DNA of 64,000 nt from Brevibacterium atlanticum (GCF_011617245.1 NZ_CP050152.1:806001-870000); one strand, 5' to 3'. Shown: positions 42,581 to 51,614, numbered from the stretch's first letter. Numbers and translations are program-made. The notes: a model not told the origin generated them from the letters alone.

Positions 42581-43617
42581 AGTCCCAGCTCCTTCAGCAG
42601 CTTCTCCACCCGGGAGGTGTCCTCCTTGATGAACTCGGCGAATTCGTCGCCGGTCAGCCACACATCGGTCCATTGGTTCCGATCGAGGGCGTCCTTCCAT
42701 GCGTCGCTGTCGCGGGTCTTCCCCAGCACCTCGAGCAGCTGGGAGGATTCGTCGCCGGTGATGTCCGGGGCGCCGAGCCAGCCGCGCCAGTTCGTCAGCG
42801 TGACCTTGTAGCCCTGCTCGGACATGGTGGGCACATCCTCGAAGCCCTTGACGCGTTCGGGAGCGGCCACGCCGATGGCCTTGACCCGTCCGGCGTCGAT
42901 CTGGTCGGAGACCTCGTTGAAGCCGCAGGAGGCGAAGTCGGTCGTGCCCGAGAGCAGCGTCTGGATCGCCTCACCGCCGCCGGACTTCGGAATGTAGGTG
43001 ATGTCCGAGGCGGGGATCTTGCCGAGCAGGGCGAGTTGGGCGATGGTCAGGTGGTCGACGGATCCGGCCGAGCCGCCCGTCCACACGAAGTCCTTCGGCT
43101 TCTGCTTCCACGCCGCAATGACATCGTCGATCGTGTCGTAAGGGGCATCGGCGGCAGTGATGAGCACGTCGTAGTCCTCGGCCACCCGCGCGAGCAGGGT
43201 GGTGTCGTCATAGCCGACGGGGGACTTGTTGAGTGCGATGCCGCCGGTCATGGCGGTGCCGGTCGCCAGGATCGTATCGGCCTGACCGTGCATGGTCGAG
43301 AACTTGCCGAGGCCGATGGTGCCGCCGGCCCCGGGGATGTTGACGACCTGCGCATTGTTGGCCAGGGCGGTCACGCGCATGGACTGCTGGGTCTCACGGG
43401 CGAAGCCGTCCCAACCGCCGCCGGCGCCGGCCGGGGCGATGAGCGTGAGATTCGAGGTCAGATCGCCCTTCGCCGAGGCGGCCCTGACCGAGTAGGTCGT
43501 CGCCGTTCCGATCGCGGCCAGAGCGATCGCCCCGTAGGCGATGCGACCGAACATGCGACGCGTGGGATGTGAGGGAGGAGAGGATTCGGAATCCTCGGGA
43601 GGTGGCGCCTTTGGCAC
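42577..43617 (-). CDS. tctC: Tripartite tricarboxylate transporter, extracytoplasmic binding protein TctC
   Basis: About 346 residues from GTG 43617, six bases after AAAGGAGA. The N-terminus has TRRMFG followed by a hydrophobic segment (IAYGAIALAAIGTATTYSV), a possible Tat-type signal; no lipobox cysteine is seen. The mature part has the family pattern LTLIAPAGAGGGWDGFARETQQSM, VVNIPGAGGTIGLGKF and IPKSGGGEAIQTLLSGTTDF. It captures the carboxylate for TctAB. No TctDE two-component genes are adjacent, so substrate and control are open. Confidence 0.93.
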   Translation of the reverse strand: MPKAPPPEDSESSPPSHPTRRMFGRIAYGAIALAAIGTATTYSVRAASAKGDLTSNLTLIAPAGAGGGWDGFARETQQSMRVTALANNAQVVNIPGAGGTIGLGKFSTMHGQADTILATGTAMTGGIALNKSPVGYDDTTLLARVAEDYDVLITAADAPYDTIDDVIAAWKQKPKDFVWTGGSAGSVDHLTIAQLALLGKIPASDITYIPKSGGGEAIQTLLSGTTDFASCGFNEVSDQIDAGRVKAIGVAAPERVKGFEDVPTMSEQGYKVTLTNWRGWLGAPDITGDESSQLLEVLGKTRDSDAWKDALDRNQWTDVWLTGDEFAEFIKEDTSRVEKLLKELGL

Positions 43618-43784
43618 GGACTTCTCCTTTGAAGACAAGTGTGATGTGAGACTCACCTTAAAGGTCGCTGGGCGGGGACAGCGAGGTTGTGCTCACTCAG
43701 CGCATTCTGCTCATTGATTGCGTTGTGTGCATTCTGCGCGATGGATGATTGTCGCCGCACTCGCCGCTCGTCGCTCACTTACCG

Positions 43785-43852
43785 CTCACTTATCGCTGCG
43801 GCGGAAAATCTCGTCGTGGGAGGCGTGATCTTCGACCGCAGCGGTAAGTGAG
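43785..43852. repeat. Inverted repeat in the tctC-ptrB gap
   Basis: CTCACTTATCGCTGCGG (43785-43801) and CCGCAGCGGTAAGTGAG (43836-43852) pair at 16 of 17 positions across 34 nt. Just before the left arm, CGCTCACTTA occurs twice in tandem. It ends 15 bp before the leaderless promoter of the oligopeptidase gene. Confidence 0.7.
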
Positions 43853-43867
43853 GATCATTGCAGTCGC

Positions 43868-43873
43868 TAGGGT
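43868..43873 (+). promoter_or_regulatory. -10 box TAGGGT, leaderless start of the oligopeptidase gene
   Basis: TAGGGT, 6 nt, then ATG 43880. Confidence 0.6.
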
Positions 43874-43879
43874 AGGGGC

Positions 43880-46186
43880 ATGACGCACTCCGATTCTCAA
43901 CAGGCAGGCTCCACGGTGGGCTCCAGCAACGATGCCGACTCCAGCAACGATGCCGACTCCAAGACCGGCGCTGGTGTGACGCCCACCTCGGCGCCTGTGG
44001 CCAAGAAGGTCCCCGTCGAACGCACCCACCACGGACACACCTTCGTCGACGACTACGAGTGGCTGCGGGAGAAGGAGTCGCCGGAGGTCATCGCCCACCT
44101 CGAAGCCGAGAACGCCTGGACGAAAGCGCGGACGAACCATCTCGAGGGACTGCAGGAGTCGATCTTCACCGAGATCAAGACCCGCATCAAGGAGACGGAT
44201 ATGTCCGTGCCGAGCCGGCGCGGTAGCTTCTGGTACTTCTCCCGCACCAAGGCCGGACTCGACTATGGCATCAGCGTCCGTGTGCCCGTCACCGGGCCCG
44301 ACGACTGGACCCCACCGGAGGTCGGCGAGGATGCGCTTCCCGGCGAAGAGGTCGTGTTCGACTCGAACGTCGCGGCCGAGGGGCAGGAGTTCTTCGCACT
44401 CGGATCCTTCTCGCTCTCCGACGACGGCAGCCGACTGCTCTACGGCGTCGACACCAGCGGCGACGAACGCTACACCCTGCGACTGCGCGACCTCGCCACC
44501 GGGGCCGACCTCACCGACACGATCGAGGGCACCTTCGCCGGAGCATCCCTCGACCCGACCGGGCAATACGTCTTCTACACCACCGTCGACGATGCCTGGC
44601 GGCCCGAAAAGGTCTGGCGCCACCTCGTCGGCACCGACAGCAGCGACGACGTGTGCATCTTCGACGAGCCCGATGAGCGCTACTTCGTCGGCGCGGGCTT
44701 CACCCGCTCGGGCAAATACCTCTTCGTCGTCACCGGTTCGAAGACCACCACCGGCTACTGGAGTCTCGACGCCAGTGACCTCGAAGCCGAACCGCAGGCC
44801 GTCTGGCCTCGCGTCGACGGTGTCGAATACAACGTCGAACACGCCGTCATCGGCGGTGAGGACCGGTTCCTCATCACCCACAACCGCAACCGCGCCGACT
44901 TCGAACTCATCGACGTCCCTGTCGCTGAACCCACCGCATCTGGCCGACCCGTCATCGACGGCATCGACGGTCTGCGCCTCGAAGACGTCGATGCCTTCGC
45001 CGACTTCATTGCGATCAGCTACCGTCGCGGGGGCTTCGCCCGGGTCGGCACCGTCCGCCTCACCACACCCGCCGGCGATGACGCAGCGTCGACCAGCACT
45101 TCCCCCTTCGGTCCGCTGCGTGAGCTGCCCTTCGACCGGGAGACCGGCACCCTCGGACTCGCGGGCAACCCTGAGTTTGCGCAGACGAGCATCCGAGTGC
45201 TCTTCACCTCCATGTCCACACCGACTGTGATCTATCAGCACAGCATCGCAGACGGCACTGACACGGTCCTCAAGCGCCAGCCCGTGCTCGGCTCCGTCGA
45301 GCTCAGCGCCTACGACGAGGCTCTGCTGTGGGCCGCTGCCGAGGACGGGACACAGGTTCCGATCTCACTGGTCTATCGCAAGGACCTCGTTCCGCTCACC
45401 ACCTCGGCGAACGATGCCGGGGCGACCACCTCGGCGAATGAGCCGGAACCGGTCCCCGTCGCGCCTGCACCGCTCGTCCTCTACGGCTACGGCTCGTACG
45501 AGGCGAGCATGGATCCGTACTTCTCCGTCAGTCGGCTCTCGCTGCTCGACCGCGGAGTCGTCTTCGCGATCGCACACGTCCGCGGCGGCGGGGAGATGGG
45601 GCGGCACTGGTACGACCAGGGCAAGACCACGACGAAGCGGAACACGTTCACGGATTTCATCGACGTTGCCGGCCACCTCGTCGACACGGGCTGGACCGCA
45701 CCGGAGACACTCGTCGCCACGGGCGGTTCCGCGGGTGGACTGCTCATGGGCGCGGTGGCGAATATGGCACCGGAACTCTTCGCCGGCATCAGCGCGCACG
45801 TGCCGTTCGTCGACGCTCTCACCTCGATCCTCATGCCCGAACTGCCGCTGACCGTCATCGAATGGGAGGAATGGGGTGACCCCCTGCACGACCCGGAGGT
45901 CTATGAGTACATGCGCTCGTACTCCCCGTATGAGAACATCGCCGAGGTGGCCTACCCGAAGATCCTGGCCGTGACCTCCCTCAACGACACCCGGGTCCTC
46001 TACGTGGAGCCGGCGAAATGGGTGGCGCGTCTGCGCGAGGTCGGCGCCGACGTCCTGCTCAAGACCGAGATGGTCGCCGGACACGGCGGTGCCTCGGGCC
46101 GCTACGACACGTGGAAGGACACCGCGTTCGACTTCGCATGGATCCTCGACGTGCTCGGCCGATCGGACGTCGAGATCGAACCATGA
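43880..46186 (+). CDS. ptrB: Oligopeptidase B (prolyl oligopeptidase family S9A)
   Basis: 768 residues, cytosolic serine peptidase cleaving after basic residues in short peptides. After a disordered 45-residue leader comes the family start VERTHHGHTFVDDYEWLREKESPEVIAHLEAEN, a seven-bladed propeller and the alpha/beta hydrolase domain. The nucleophile is Ser617 in ATGGSAGGLLMG, followed by the Asp in TSLNDTRVLYVEP and the His in MVAGHGGASGRY. The leader contains a perfect 18-bp tandem duplication (43921-43956) giving SNDADSSNDADS. A proline/glutamate insertion (residues about 505-530) lies near the domain junction. Leaderless promoter upstream. Confidence 0.93.
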   Translation: MTHSDSQQAGSTVGSSNDADSSNDADSKTGAGVTPTSAPVAKKVPVERTHHGHTFVDDYEWLREKESPEVIAHLEAENAWTKARTNHLEGLQESIFTEIKTRIKETDMSVPSRRGSFWYFSRTKAGLDYGISVRVPVTGPDDWTPPEVGEDALPGEEVVFDSNVAAEGQEFFALGSFSLSDDGSRLLYGVDTSGDERYTLRLRDLATGADLTDTIEGTFAGASLDPTGQYVFYTTVDDAWRPEKVWRHLVGTDSSDDVCIFDEPDERYFVGAGFTRSGKYLFVVTGSKTTTGYWSLDASDLEAEPQAVWPRVDGVEYNVEHAVIGGEDRFLITHNRNRADFELIDVPVAEPTASGRPVIDGIDGLRLEDVDAFADFIAISYRRGGFARVGTVRLTTPAGDDAASTSTSPFGPLRELPFDRETGTLGLAGNPEFAQTSIRVLFTSMSTPTVIYQHSIADGTDTVLKRQPVLGSVELSAYDEALLWAAAEDGTQVPISLVYRKDLVPLTTSANDAGATTSANEPEPVPVAPAPLVLYGYGSYEASMDPYFSVSRLSLLDRGVVFAIAHVRGGGEMGRHWYDQGKTTTKRNTFTDFIDVAGHLVDTGWTAPETLVATGGSAGGLLMGAVANMAPELFAGISAHVPFVDALTSILMPELPLTVIEWEEWGDPLHDPEVYEYMRSYSPYENIAEVAYPKILAVTSLNDTRVLYVEPAKWVARLREVGADVLLKTEMVAGHGGASGRYDTWKDTAFDFAWILDVLGRSDVEIEP
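43921..43956 (+). repeat. 18-bp perfect tandem repeat inside ptrB
   Basis: CTCCAGCAACGATGCCGA occurs twice head to tail, encoding a repeated Ser-Asn-Asp-Ala-Asp-Ser in the disordered N-terminus. The length keeps the frame, so copy number could vary between strains. Confidence 0.9.
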
Positions 46187-46207
46187 GGTGAGCATCTTCA
46201 CGCCCGT

Positions 46208-46231
46208 ACTTTACCTTCCGGATGGTAAAGT
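46208..46231 (+). promoter_or_regulatory. 24-bp operator overlapping the TetR-SMR promoter
   Basis: ACTTTACC and GGTAAAGT are perfect 8-bp arms around T-TCCGGA-T, itself palindromic, so only the central T pair breaks symmetry. Its last six bases TAAAGT (46226-46231) are the -10 box 6 nt before GTG 46238. This points to autorepression of a leaderless operon. Confidence 0.78.
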
Positions 46232-46237
46232 GGCGGC

Positions 46238-46795
46238 GTGAAGACGACGACACGTGAACGCATCCTCGAGGCGGCGAAGACCCTCGCCGAAGACAACGGC
46301 ACCATCCAGGGCGTGACGATCTCGCTCGAGTCGGTCGCACAGGCAGCAGGCCTGACCAAACCGGGGCTGATGTATCACTTCCCGTCGAAGGAAGCGCTCA
46401 TGCTCGGCCTCGTCGACCATGCCGCCGCGCACTGGGCTCAGATGCTGAGCGAGCACACCGGACGACCGGCCGAGGAACTCTCGAGCTTCGAGCGCCATCG
46501 TGCCTACGTCGCCGTCGCCACCACCGTCGAAGTCTCCCGAGCCGACTACTGGATCTTCTCCGACGCGCTCTACCACCCGACACTGGCGCAGGCCTGGAGA
46601 GACCACCTCGGCCCCTGGTTCGACGTCGAGGGTCTCGACCCGACCGTCGTTTCGCTGCTCACTGCGGCTCGCTTCTGCGCCGACGGCGCGTGGATGTCCG
46701 AAGCCACCGGAGTCTTCCCCGCCGCCGATCTCGTCCCGGTGCGCGAGCATGCGCTCGGCCTCATCGACACCGCCGAGCAGGAGGGCACCGGATGA
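46238..46795 (+). CDS. TetR-family autorepressor of an SMR efflux operon
   Basis: 185 residues from GTG 46238, set by the promoter six bases upstream. HTH: TISLESVAQAAGLTKPGLMYHFPSKEALMLGLVDHAA. It resembles repressors of small multidrug exporters. Its stop overlaps the first SMR gene's start (ATGA), so regulator and pump subunits are one operon under the palindrome at 46208. Confidence 0.9.
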   Translation: MKTTTRERILEAAKTLAEDNGTIQGVTISLESVAQAAGLTKPGLMYHFPSKEALMLGLVDHAAAHWAQMLSEHTGRPAEELSSFERHRAYVAVATTVEVSRADYWIFSDALYHPTLAQAWRDHLGPWFDVEGLDPTVVSLLTAARFCADGAWMSEATGVFPAADLVPVREHALGLIDTAEQEGTG

Positions 46796-47151
46796 GCCCC
46801 CGCCGACTCCTGCTCCTCGCGGCGGCGATCCTCGCCGAGGTGGCCGCCACCCTGATGCTGCGCGCCTCCGTCGCCGATCCGATCTGGATCCCCGGAATCG
46901 TCGTCCTCTACGCCACCGCGTTCTTCATCCTCGGCCTCACCCAGCGACTCGGGATGCCCCTCGGCGCGGTCTACGCCACTTGGTCGGCCAGCGGGGTCGC
47001 CCTCGTCGCCATGCTCGGGGTGGTGTTCTTCGGAGAGCTGCTGAGCATCAGTGCGATCATCGGCATCGCCGTCATCATCATCGGCGTCATCCTCGTCGAA
47101 TCCGGCAGCCCCGAGGCACACGAGACAGCTGAGGCGGAGGTGGCCGAATGA
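46792..47151 (+). CDS. Small multidrug resistance (SMR) protein, first of a pair
   Basis: About 119 residues, four membrane helices. The membrane-embedded glutamate of EmrE-type pumps is in LAEVAATLMLRAS (about residue 15); YATAFFILGLTQRLGMPLGAVYATWSASGVALVAMLGVVFFGE is the family core. The C-terminal tail is Glu/Ala-rich (SPEAHETAEAEVAE). It overlaps the second SMR gene by four bases. Paired SMR proteins such as EbrAB or YkkCD function as heterodimers of opposite topology; this pair probably does too. Confidence 0.93.
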   Translation: MSPRRLLLLAAAILAEVAATLMLRASVADPIWIPGIVVLYATAFFILGLTQRLGMPLGAVYATWSASGVALVAMLGVVFFGELLSISAIIGIAVIIIGVILVESGSPEAHETAEAEVAE

Positions 47152-47462
47152 GTTGGGTCTGGCTCGCTCTGTCCATCCTCAGCGAGGTCGCGGGTACCCT
47201 GTGTCTGCGCGCCAGCGCCGGACTGCAGCGCAGGATCTGGTTCATCCCCGTGGCCATCAGCTACACCGCGGCCTTCCTGCTCCTCGGCCGCACACTCGCC
47301 GCCGGCATGCCGCTCGGCGTCGCCTACGGCCTGTGGGCCGCATGCGGCGTGGCCCTGGTCTGCCTGCTCTCGCGCGTGATCTGGAAGGACCCGCTGACGC
47401 GTCGCGCGCTCATCGGCATCGGCTGCATCGTCGTCGGCGTCATCCTCGTCGAAGCCGGATGA
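47148..47462 (+). CDS. Small multidrug resistance (SMR) protein, second of a pair
   Basis: 104 residues, four membrane helices. The key glutamate is in LSEVAGTLCLRASAG; VAISYTAAFLLLGRTLAAGMPLGVAYGLWAACGVALVCLLSRVIWKD and GIGCIVVGVILVEAG complete the family pattern. The loops carry more Arg than its partner, consistent with an opposite membrane orientation. Last gene of the TetR-SMR-SMR operon. Confidence 0.93.
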   Translation: MSWVWLALSILSEVAGTLCLRASAGLQRRIWFIPVAISYTAAFLLLGRTLAAGMPLGVAYGLWAACGVALVCLLSRVIWKDPLTRRALIGIGCIVVGVILVEAG

Positions 47463-47800
47463 CCCCGCCCGCGAGGCTCTCAAGAGGTGCCCCCGAGGCG
47501 GCGCTGACTGTCAGCGCAGAACCGTCCTGTCTCGTGTGTGAAGAAAACCTTTGAGAAGCTCTCAGCGAACTGTTATCGTCCGAAACTATGGCACACAGAG
47601 GTTTCACCGCGGCACCCGACCGCGGTCGAACCCGTCCGAACAGCGCCGCTCCACGCCCGACACAGGGCTATGCCAACGATTCGTGGGAAGGCGCGGCGAT
47701 CGGATGGTGCGGCAGCGAACCCTGAGCGATCCGGGAACTTTCGATCATCCGTCATGTCTGATCTCCAGTCACTCCTGCGAATGAGAAAGGGCCATCGCCT
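47463..47800. other. 338-bp gap upstream of the BCCT gene
   Basis: I find no supportable gene here. The stretch 47540-47590 is comparatively A/T-rich (GAAAACCTTTGAGAAGCTCT, later CTGTTATCG) and may hold the promoter of the choline-sulfate operon, leaving a leader of about 200 nt. A GAGAAAGG ribosome site precedes the BCCT start. No riboswitch could be recognised. Confidence 0.5.
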
Positions 47801-49975
47801 ATGTCCGATGACTCCACCCCCGGATCCGAGGAACACTCCTCGGATGTGAGACCGTCCGCTTCCGCGGACGACAACGCCGAACGGGCGAACTCCGCCCGCA
47901 CCGACTCGACTGCGTCCGCGCCCGATGCCGCCGAGGCACAGCCGAACGACCGCCGCGTCTCCCGCGAGCGGATCAAGGCCGACGCCCGTCGAGTCGGTGC
48001 CGACGCCAAGCGCGTCAGCCGTGAGACCGGCAAACGCCTCGGCAAACTCGACTACGCACGTCCGCGGTACCCCTACGGCGAGAGCCCCCAGGACGGCACC
48101 TCGACCGAGACGAACACCGAGACGAACACGCAGTACCCGCACAACACCCACCCGATCCTCGTACCCGGGATCGCCATCGACGAGCAGCGTCGTCGGTACT
48201 CCCTCGACAAGGTGATCTTCGCGATCGCCGGTTCGCTGACGGTGGCCTTCGTCATCTGGGGGATCACGGATTCGGGCAGCGTCGCCTCGGTGGCGAAGGC
48301 GGCGTATGACTGGTCGACGATGAACGTCGGCTGGTTCTTCAACGTCGTCGCGATCGTCATCCTCGTCGCCCTCCTCATCCTCGCGTTCTCGCCCTACGGC
48401 AAGATCCCGCTGGGCAAGGACAGCGAGAAGGCCGAGTTCAGCACCTTCTCCTGGGTCGCGATGCTCTTCGCGGCGGGCATCGGCATCGGCGTGCTCTTCT
48501 TCGGGCCCTCCGAACCGCTCACCTACTTCATCAGCCCGCCGCCGCTGACGAACGACCCGGAGACGACCGAAGCCCTCCACGGCGCGATGGCACAGACCTA
48601 CTTCCACTGGGGCTTCCACGCGTGGGCGATGTATGCGCTGGTCGGCGGTGCGATCGCCTACGCCGCCTACCGGCGCGGACGTTCCCTGCTGCTGTCCTCG
48701 ATCTTCGTCTCCCTCTTCGGCAAACGGCAGACCGAGGGCTTCGCCGGCAAGCTCGTCGACATCTTCGCCATCGTCGCCACGCTCTTCGGCACGGCGGCAG
48801 CACTCGGCATCGCGGCGATGCAGATCGGCACGGGCGTGAGCATCGTCTCCGGGGCGGGACCGATGACGAACAACATGCTCGTCGTCATCATCCTCGTGCT
48901 CACCATCGGCTTCATCATCTCCGCGGTCTCGGGTGTCTCGAAGGGCATCCGATACCTGTCGTCGATCAACATCATCCTCACAGTCGGCATCGTCGCGCTC
49001 GTGCTCTTCCTCGGTCCGACCCTCTTCCTGCTCAACCTGCTGCCCTCGTCGCTCATGGAGTACTTCGGCTCCCTCTTCGACCTCATGGGGCGGTCTTTGT
49101 CGTGGGGCAGCGAGACGCAGGAGTTCCAGTCGGTGTGGACCGTGTACTACTGGGCCTGGTGGATATCCTGGTCGCCGTTCGTCGGCACCTTCATCGCCCG
49201 CATCTCCCGCGGCCGCTCCATCCGCCAGTTCATCCTCGGCACGATCTTCATTCCCTCGACCCTGCTCTTCGTCGCCTACGGGATCATGGGCGGGACCTCG
49301 ATCTCGATGTACCGTGACGGTGCAGCCGGATTCAGCGACAGCATGGAAGCCCCCGAGGTGTTCTTCACCCTCATCGACAACCTGCCCTACGTCGAATGGC
49401 TGCCCTTCGTGGCGATCATCGTCCTCGCGATCTTCTTCATCACCTCCGCCGACTCCGCCTCGGTGGTCATGGGCATGCTCGCCAGCCGTGGTGACCAAGA
49501 ACCGAGGAAGTGGGTCGTCGTGTTCTGGGGCCTCGTGATGTCCGGCATCGCCGTCGTCATGCTCCTCCTGGGAGATGCAAGCGCGCTCGAAGGTCTCCAA
49601 CAGCTCGTCATCGTCACAGCCGTGCCGTTCGCGGTCATCATGCTCTTCATCATCTTCGCGTGGTTCAAGGAGCTGCGGACGGATCCGCTCGCGCTGCGAC
49701 GGCAGTACGCGCTCAATGCCGTCGACAACGCCGTCGTCGACGGTGCCGACCGCTACGGCGACGACTTCGCCCTCCAGGTCGTGCCCACCGAGCCCGGCGA
49801 CGGTGCGAACGGGAGCATCGACTCCGAGCACGAGGACTACACCGACTGGTACCAGCGCACCGACGAGAACGGCGACCCCGTCGGCTACGACTACGAGACC
49901 GGAACCTGGGACGACGGCTGGACCCCCGACCCCGAGGTAGCCGATTCCGACTCCGCCCCCGAATCCCGCTCCTGA
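47801..49975 (+). CDS. BCCT-family choline/betaine/carnitine (choline-O-sulfate) transporter
   Basis: 724 residues. About 135 N-terminal hydrophilic residues with basic repeats (RIKADARRVGADAKRVSRETGKRLGK) precede about 12 helices beginning YSLDKVIFAIAGSLTVAFVIWGI. BCCT hallmarks: FAAGIGIGVLFFGPSEP (substrate/ion-binding unwound helix), HWGFHAWAMYALVGG, and the signature VWTVYYWAWWISWSPFVGTFIARISRGRSIRQFI. An acidic C-terminal tail of about 80 residues follows the last helix. The choline-sulfatase gene 17 bp downstream indicates the cargo is choline-O-sulfate or choline. Long charged tails may sense osmotic stress as in BetP; that is inference. Confidence 0.93.
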   Translation: MSDDSTPGSEEHSSDVRPSASADDNAERANSARTDSTASAPDAAEAQPNDRRVSRERIKADARRVGADAKRVSRETGKRLGKLDYARPRYPYGESPQDGTSTETNTETNTQYPHNTHPILVPGIAIDEQRRRYSLDKVIFAIAGSLTVAFVIWGITDSGSVASVAKAAYDWSTMNVGWFFNVVAIVILVALLILAFSPYGKIPLGKDSEKAEFSTFSWVAMLFAAGIGIGVLFFGPSEPLTYFISPPPLTNDPETTEALHGAMAQTYFHWGFHAWAMYALVGGAIAYAAYRRGRSLLLSSIFVSLFGKRQTEGFAGKLVDIFAIVATLFGTAAALGIAAMQIGTGVSIVSGAGPMTNNMLVVIILVLTIGFIISAVSGVSKGIRYLSSINIILTVGIVALVLFLGPTLFLLNLLPSSLMEYFGSLFDLMGRSLSWGSETQEFQSVWTVYYWAWWISWSPFVGTFIARISRGRSIRQFILGTIFIPSTLLFVAYGIMGGTSISMYRDGAAGFSDSMEAPEVFFTLIDNLPYVEWLPFVAIIVLAIFFITSADSASVVMGMLASRGDQEPRKWVVVFWGLVMSGIAVVMLLLGDASALEGLQQLVIVTAVPFAVIMLFIIFAWFKELRTDPLALRRQYALNAVDNAVVDGADRYGDDFALQVVPTEPGDGANGSIDSEHEDYTDWYQRTDENGDPVGYDYETGTWDDGWTPDPEVADSDSAPESRS

Positions 49976-49992
49976 CCGAAAAGAGAACCACC

Positions 49993-51567
49993 ATGACCAC
50001 CCCGAATATCATCGTCATCCAAGCCGACCAGATGGCGGCGCAATCCCTCGGCTGCTACGGCGACCAGGCGGCACTGACCCCGAACATGGACGCGCTGGCC
50101 GCCGAAGGTGCGGTCTTCGACCGCGCCTACTGCAACACTCCGCTGTGCGCACCGTCGCGGGCATCGATGATGACCGGTCGGATGCCCGCCGACGTCGACT
50201 GCCTCGACAACGGCGACGACTTCGCAGCCTCGGTGCCGACCTTCGCCCACCGGCTGCGCACGCTCGGCTACCACACGGCGCTCATCGGGCGCATGCACTT
50301 CATCGGCCCCGATCAGCACCACGGATTCGAACAGCGCCTGACCACCGACGTCTACCCGGCCGACCTCGACATGGTCCCCGACTGGAACCGTCCGCTGGAA
50401 GAGAAGCTCCAGTGGTACCACGAAGCCGACCCCGTGTTCACCGCCGGCGCGGCGACGGCGAACGTGCAGCAGGACTTCGACGATGAGGTGATCTTCAGAA
50501 CCCTGCGCCACCTCAACGATCGCAAACGCGCGAACCAGGCGGCCGGGACCGATCAGCCGTTCCTCATGGTCACCTCGTTCATCCACCCGCACGACCCGTA
50601 TGAGCCGCCGAAGGCCAACTGGGATCGATTCGCCGAGGTGGACATCCCCGATCCCGCCCACCCCGAGGTCCCCGATGCCGCCGCGGATCCGCACAGCCAC
50701 CGGCTGCGCACGATGTGCGGCCTCGACCAGCGGGAACCCGGCATCGAGGACGTGCGCCGGGCCCGCCGTGCCTACTATGCGGCCGTGAACTACATCGACG
50801 ACCACGTCGGTGCGATCAGGCAGCGACTCGAGGAGCTCGACCTTCTCAAGAACACCGTCATCATCGTCACCAGCGACCACGGCGACATGCTGGGGGAGAA
50901 GGGGCTGTGGTTCAAGATGTCACCCTACGAGCGGTCCTCGCGGGTGCCGATCATCATGAACGGACCCGCCGAGGTGGTCGCCCCCGGCCGCTACGGCAAC
51001 CCGGTCAGCCTCGTCGACCTCGCACCCACCCTGGTCGAGATCGCCCGCGGGGGTGCGAACGGTGCGGGTGATGCGGAACGCACGGCCACCTCGGTGATCG
51101 ATGAGGGCCTCGTCGGAACGTCTCTGCTCGAATCGGCCCGCCGAGAGGCCGCCGGTGAGCTCGGCGCTGAGGACCGAGACGTCGTCATCGAATACTTCGC
51201 CGAGGGCACCTACCGTCCGCAGGTCACCCTCGTGCGCGGGGATAGCAAGCTGACCCTGTGCCCGGGCGATCCGGAGCTGCTCTTCGATCTCGCCGCGGAT
51301 CCGGACGAACTGGTCAACCGTGCCGAGGATCCTGCCTACGCCGAGACGCTGGCGGCGATGCGCGCCGAACTCGAATCGCGCTACGACCTCGACCACCTCG
51401 AAGAGCATGTGCTCGGCTCACAGCGCAGCCGACAGCTCGTCGCCGATGCGCTCAAGGTGGGCACGGTCCGGCATTGGGACTTCGACCCCGAGCCCGAGCA
51501 CGGCTACGTACGCGGGGATTTCTGGTCGGCCTTCCGCTTCGGGAAGATCCCCGCCTCCGACGGCTGA
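49993..51567 (+). CDS. betC: Choline-sulfatase
   Basis: 524 residues from ATG 49993. Hydrolyses choline-O-sulfate to choline and sulfate. It opens NIIVIQADQMAAQSLGCYGD (metal Asp), and Cys52 in LCAPSRASMMTGRMP is the residue converted to formylglycine in type I sulfatases. GRMHFIGPDQHHGFEQRLTTDVYP and SFIHPHDPYEPP are specific to choline-sulfatases, as is the ending RHWDFDPEPEHGYVRGDFWSAFRFGKIP. Adjacent to the BCCT transporter in one operon. No betA, betB or betI is in this window, so oxidation to betaine must be encoded elsewhere. Confidence 0.95.
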   Translation: MTTPNIIVIQADQMAAQSLGCYGDQAALTPNMDALAAEGAVFDRAYCNTPLCAPSRASMMTGRMPADVDCLDNGDDFAASVPTFAHRLRTLGYHTALIGRMHFIGPDQHHGFEQRLTTDVYPADLDMVPDWNRPLEEKLQWYHEADPVFTAGAATANVQQDFDDEVIFRTLRHLNDRKRANQAAGTDQPFLMVTSFIHPHDPYEPPKANWDRFAEVDIPDPAHPEVPDAAADPHSHRLRTMCGLDQREPGIEDVRRARRAYYAAVNYIDDHVGAIRQRLEELDLLKNTVIIVTSDHGDMLGEKGLWFKMSPYERSSRVPIIMNGPAEVVAPGRYGNPVSLVDLAPTLVEIARGGANGAGDAERTATSVIDEGLVGTSLLESARREAAGELGAEDRDVVIEYFAEGTYRPQVTLVRGDSKLTLCPGDPELLFDLAADPDELVNRAEDPAYAETLAAMRAELESRYDLDHLEEHVLGSQRSRQLVADALKVGTVRHWDFDPEPEHGYVRGDFWSAFRFGKIPASDG

Positions 51568-51614
51568 GCGGAGGTCGGCTGCGCGGCAGGGCGATCACGG
51601 TGAGGCTGCCTCGG

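Noticed and set aside
43880..46186. Tandem repeat at 43921 as a sign of a CRISPR or VNTR locus
   Set aside because: Only two 18-bp copies without spacers, inside a coding region; a simple in-frame duplication.
47573..49831. 752-codon leftward open frame opposite the BCCT gene
   Set aside because: Same reason: the rightward BCCT signature motifs are unambiguous.
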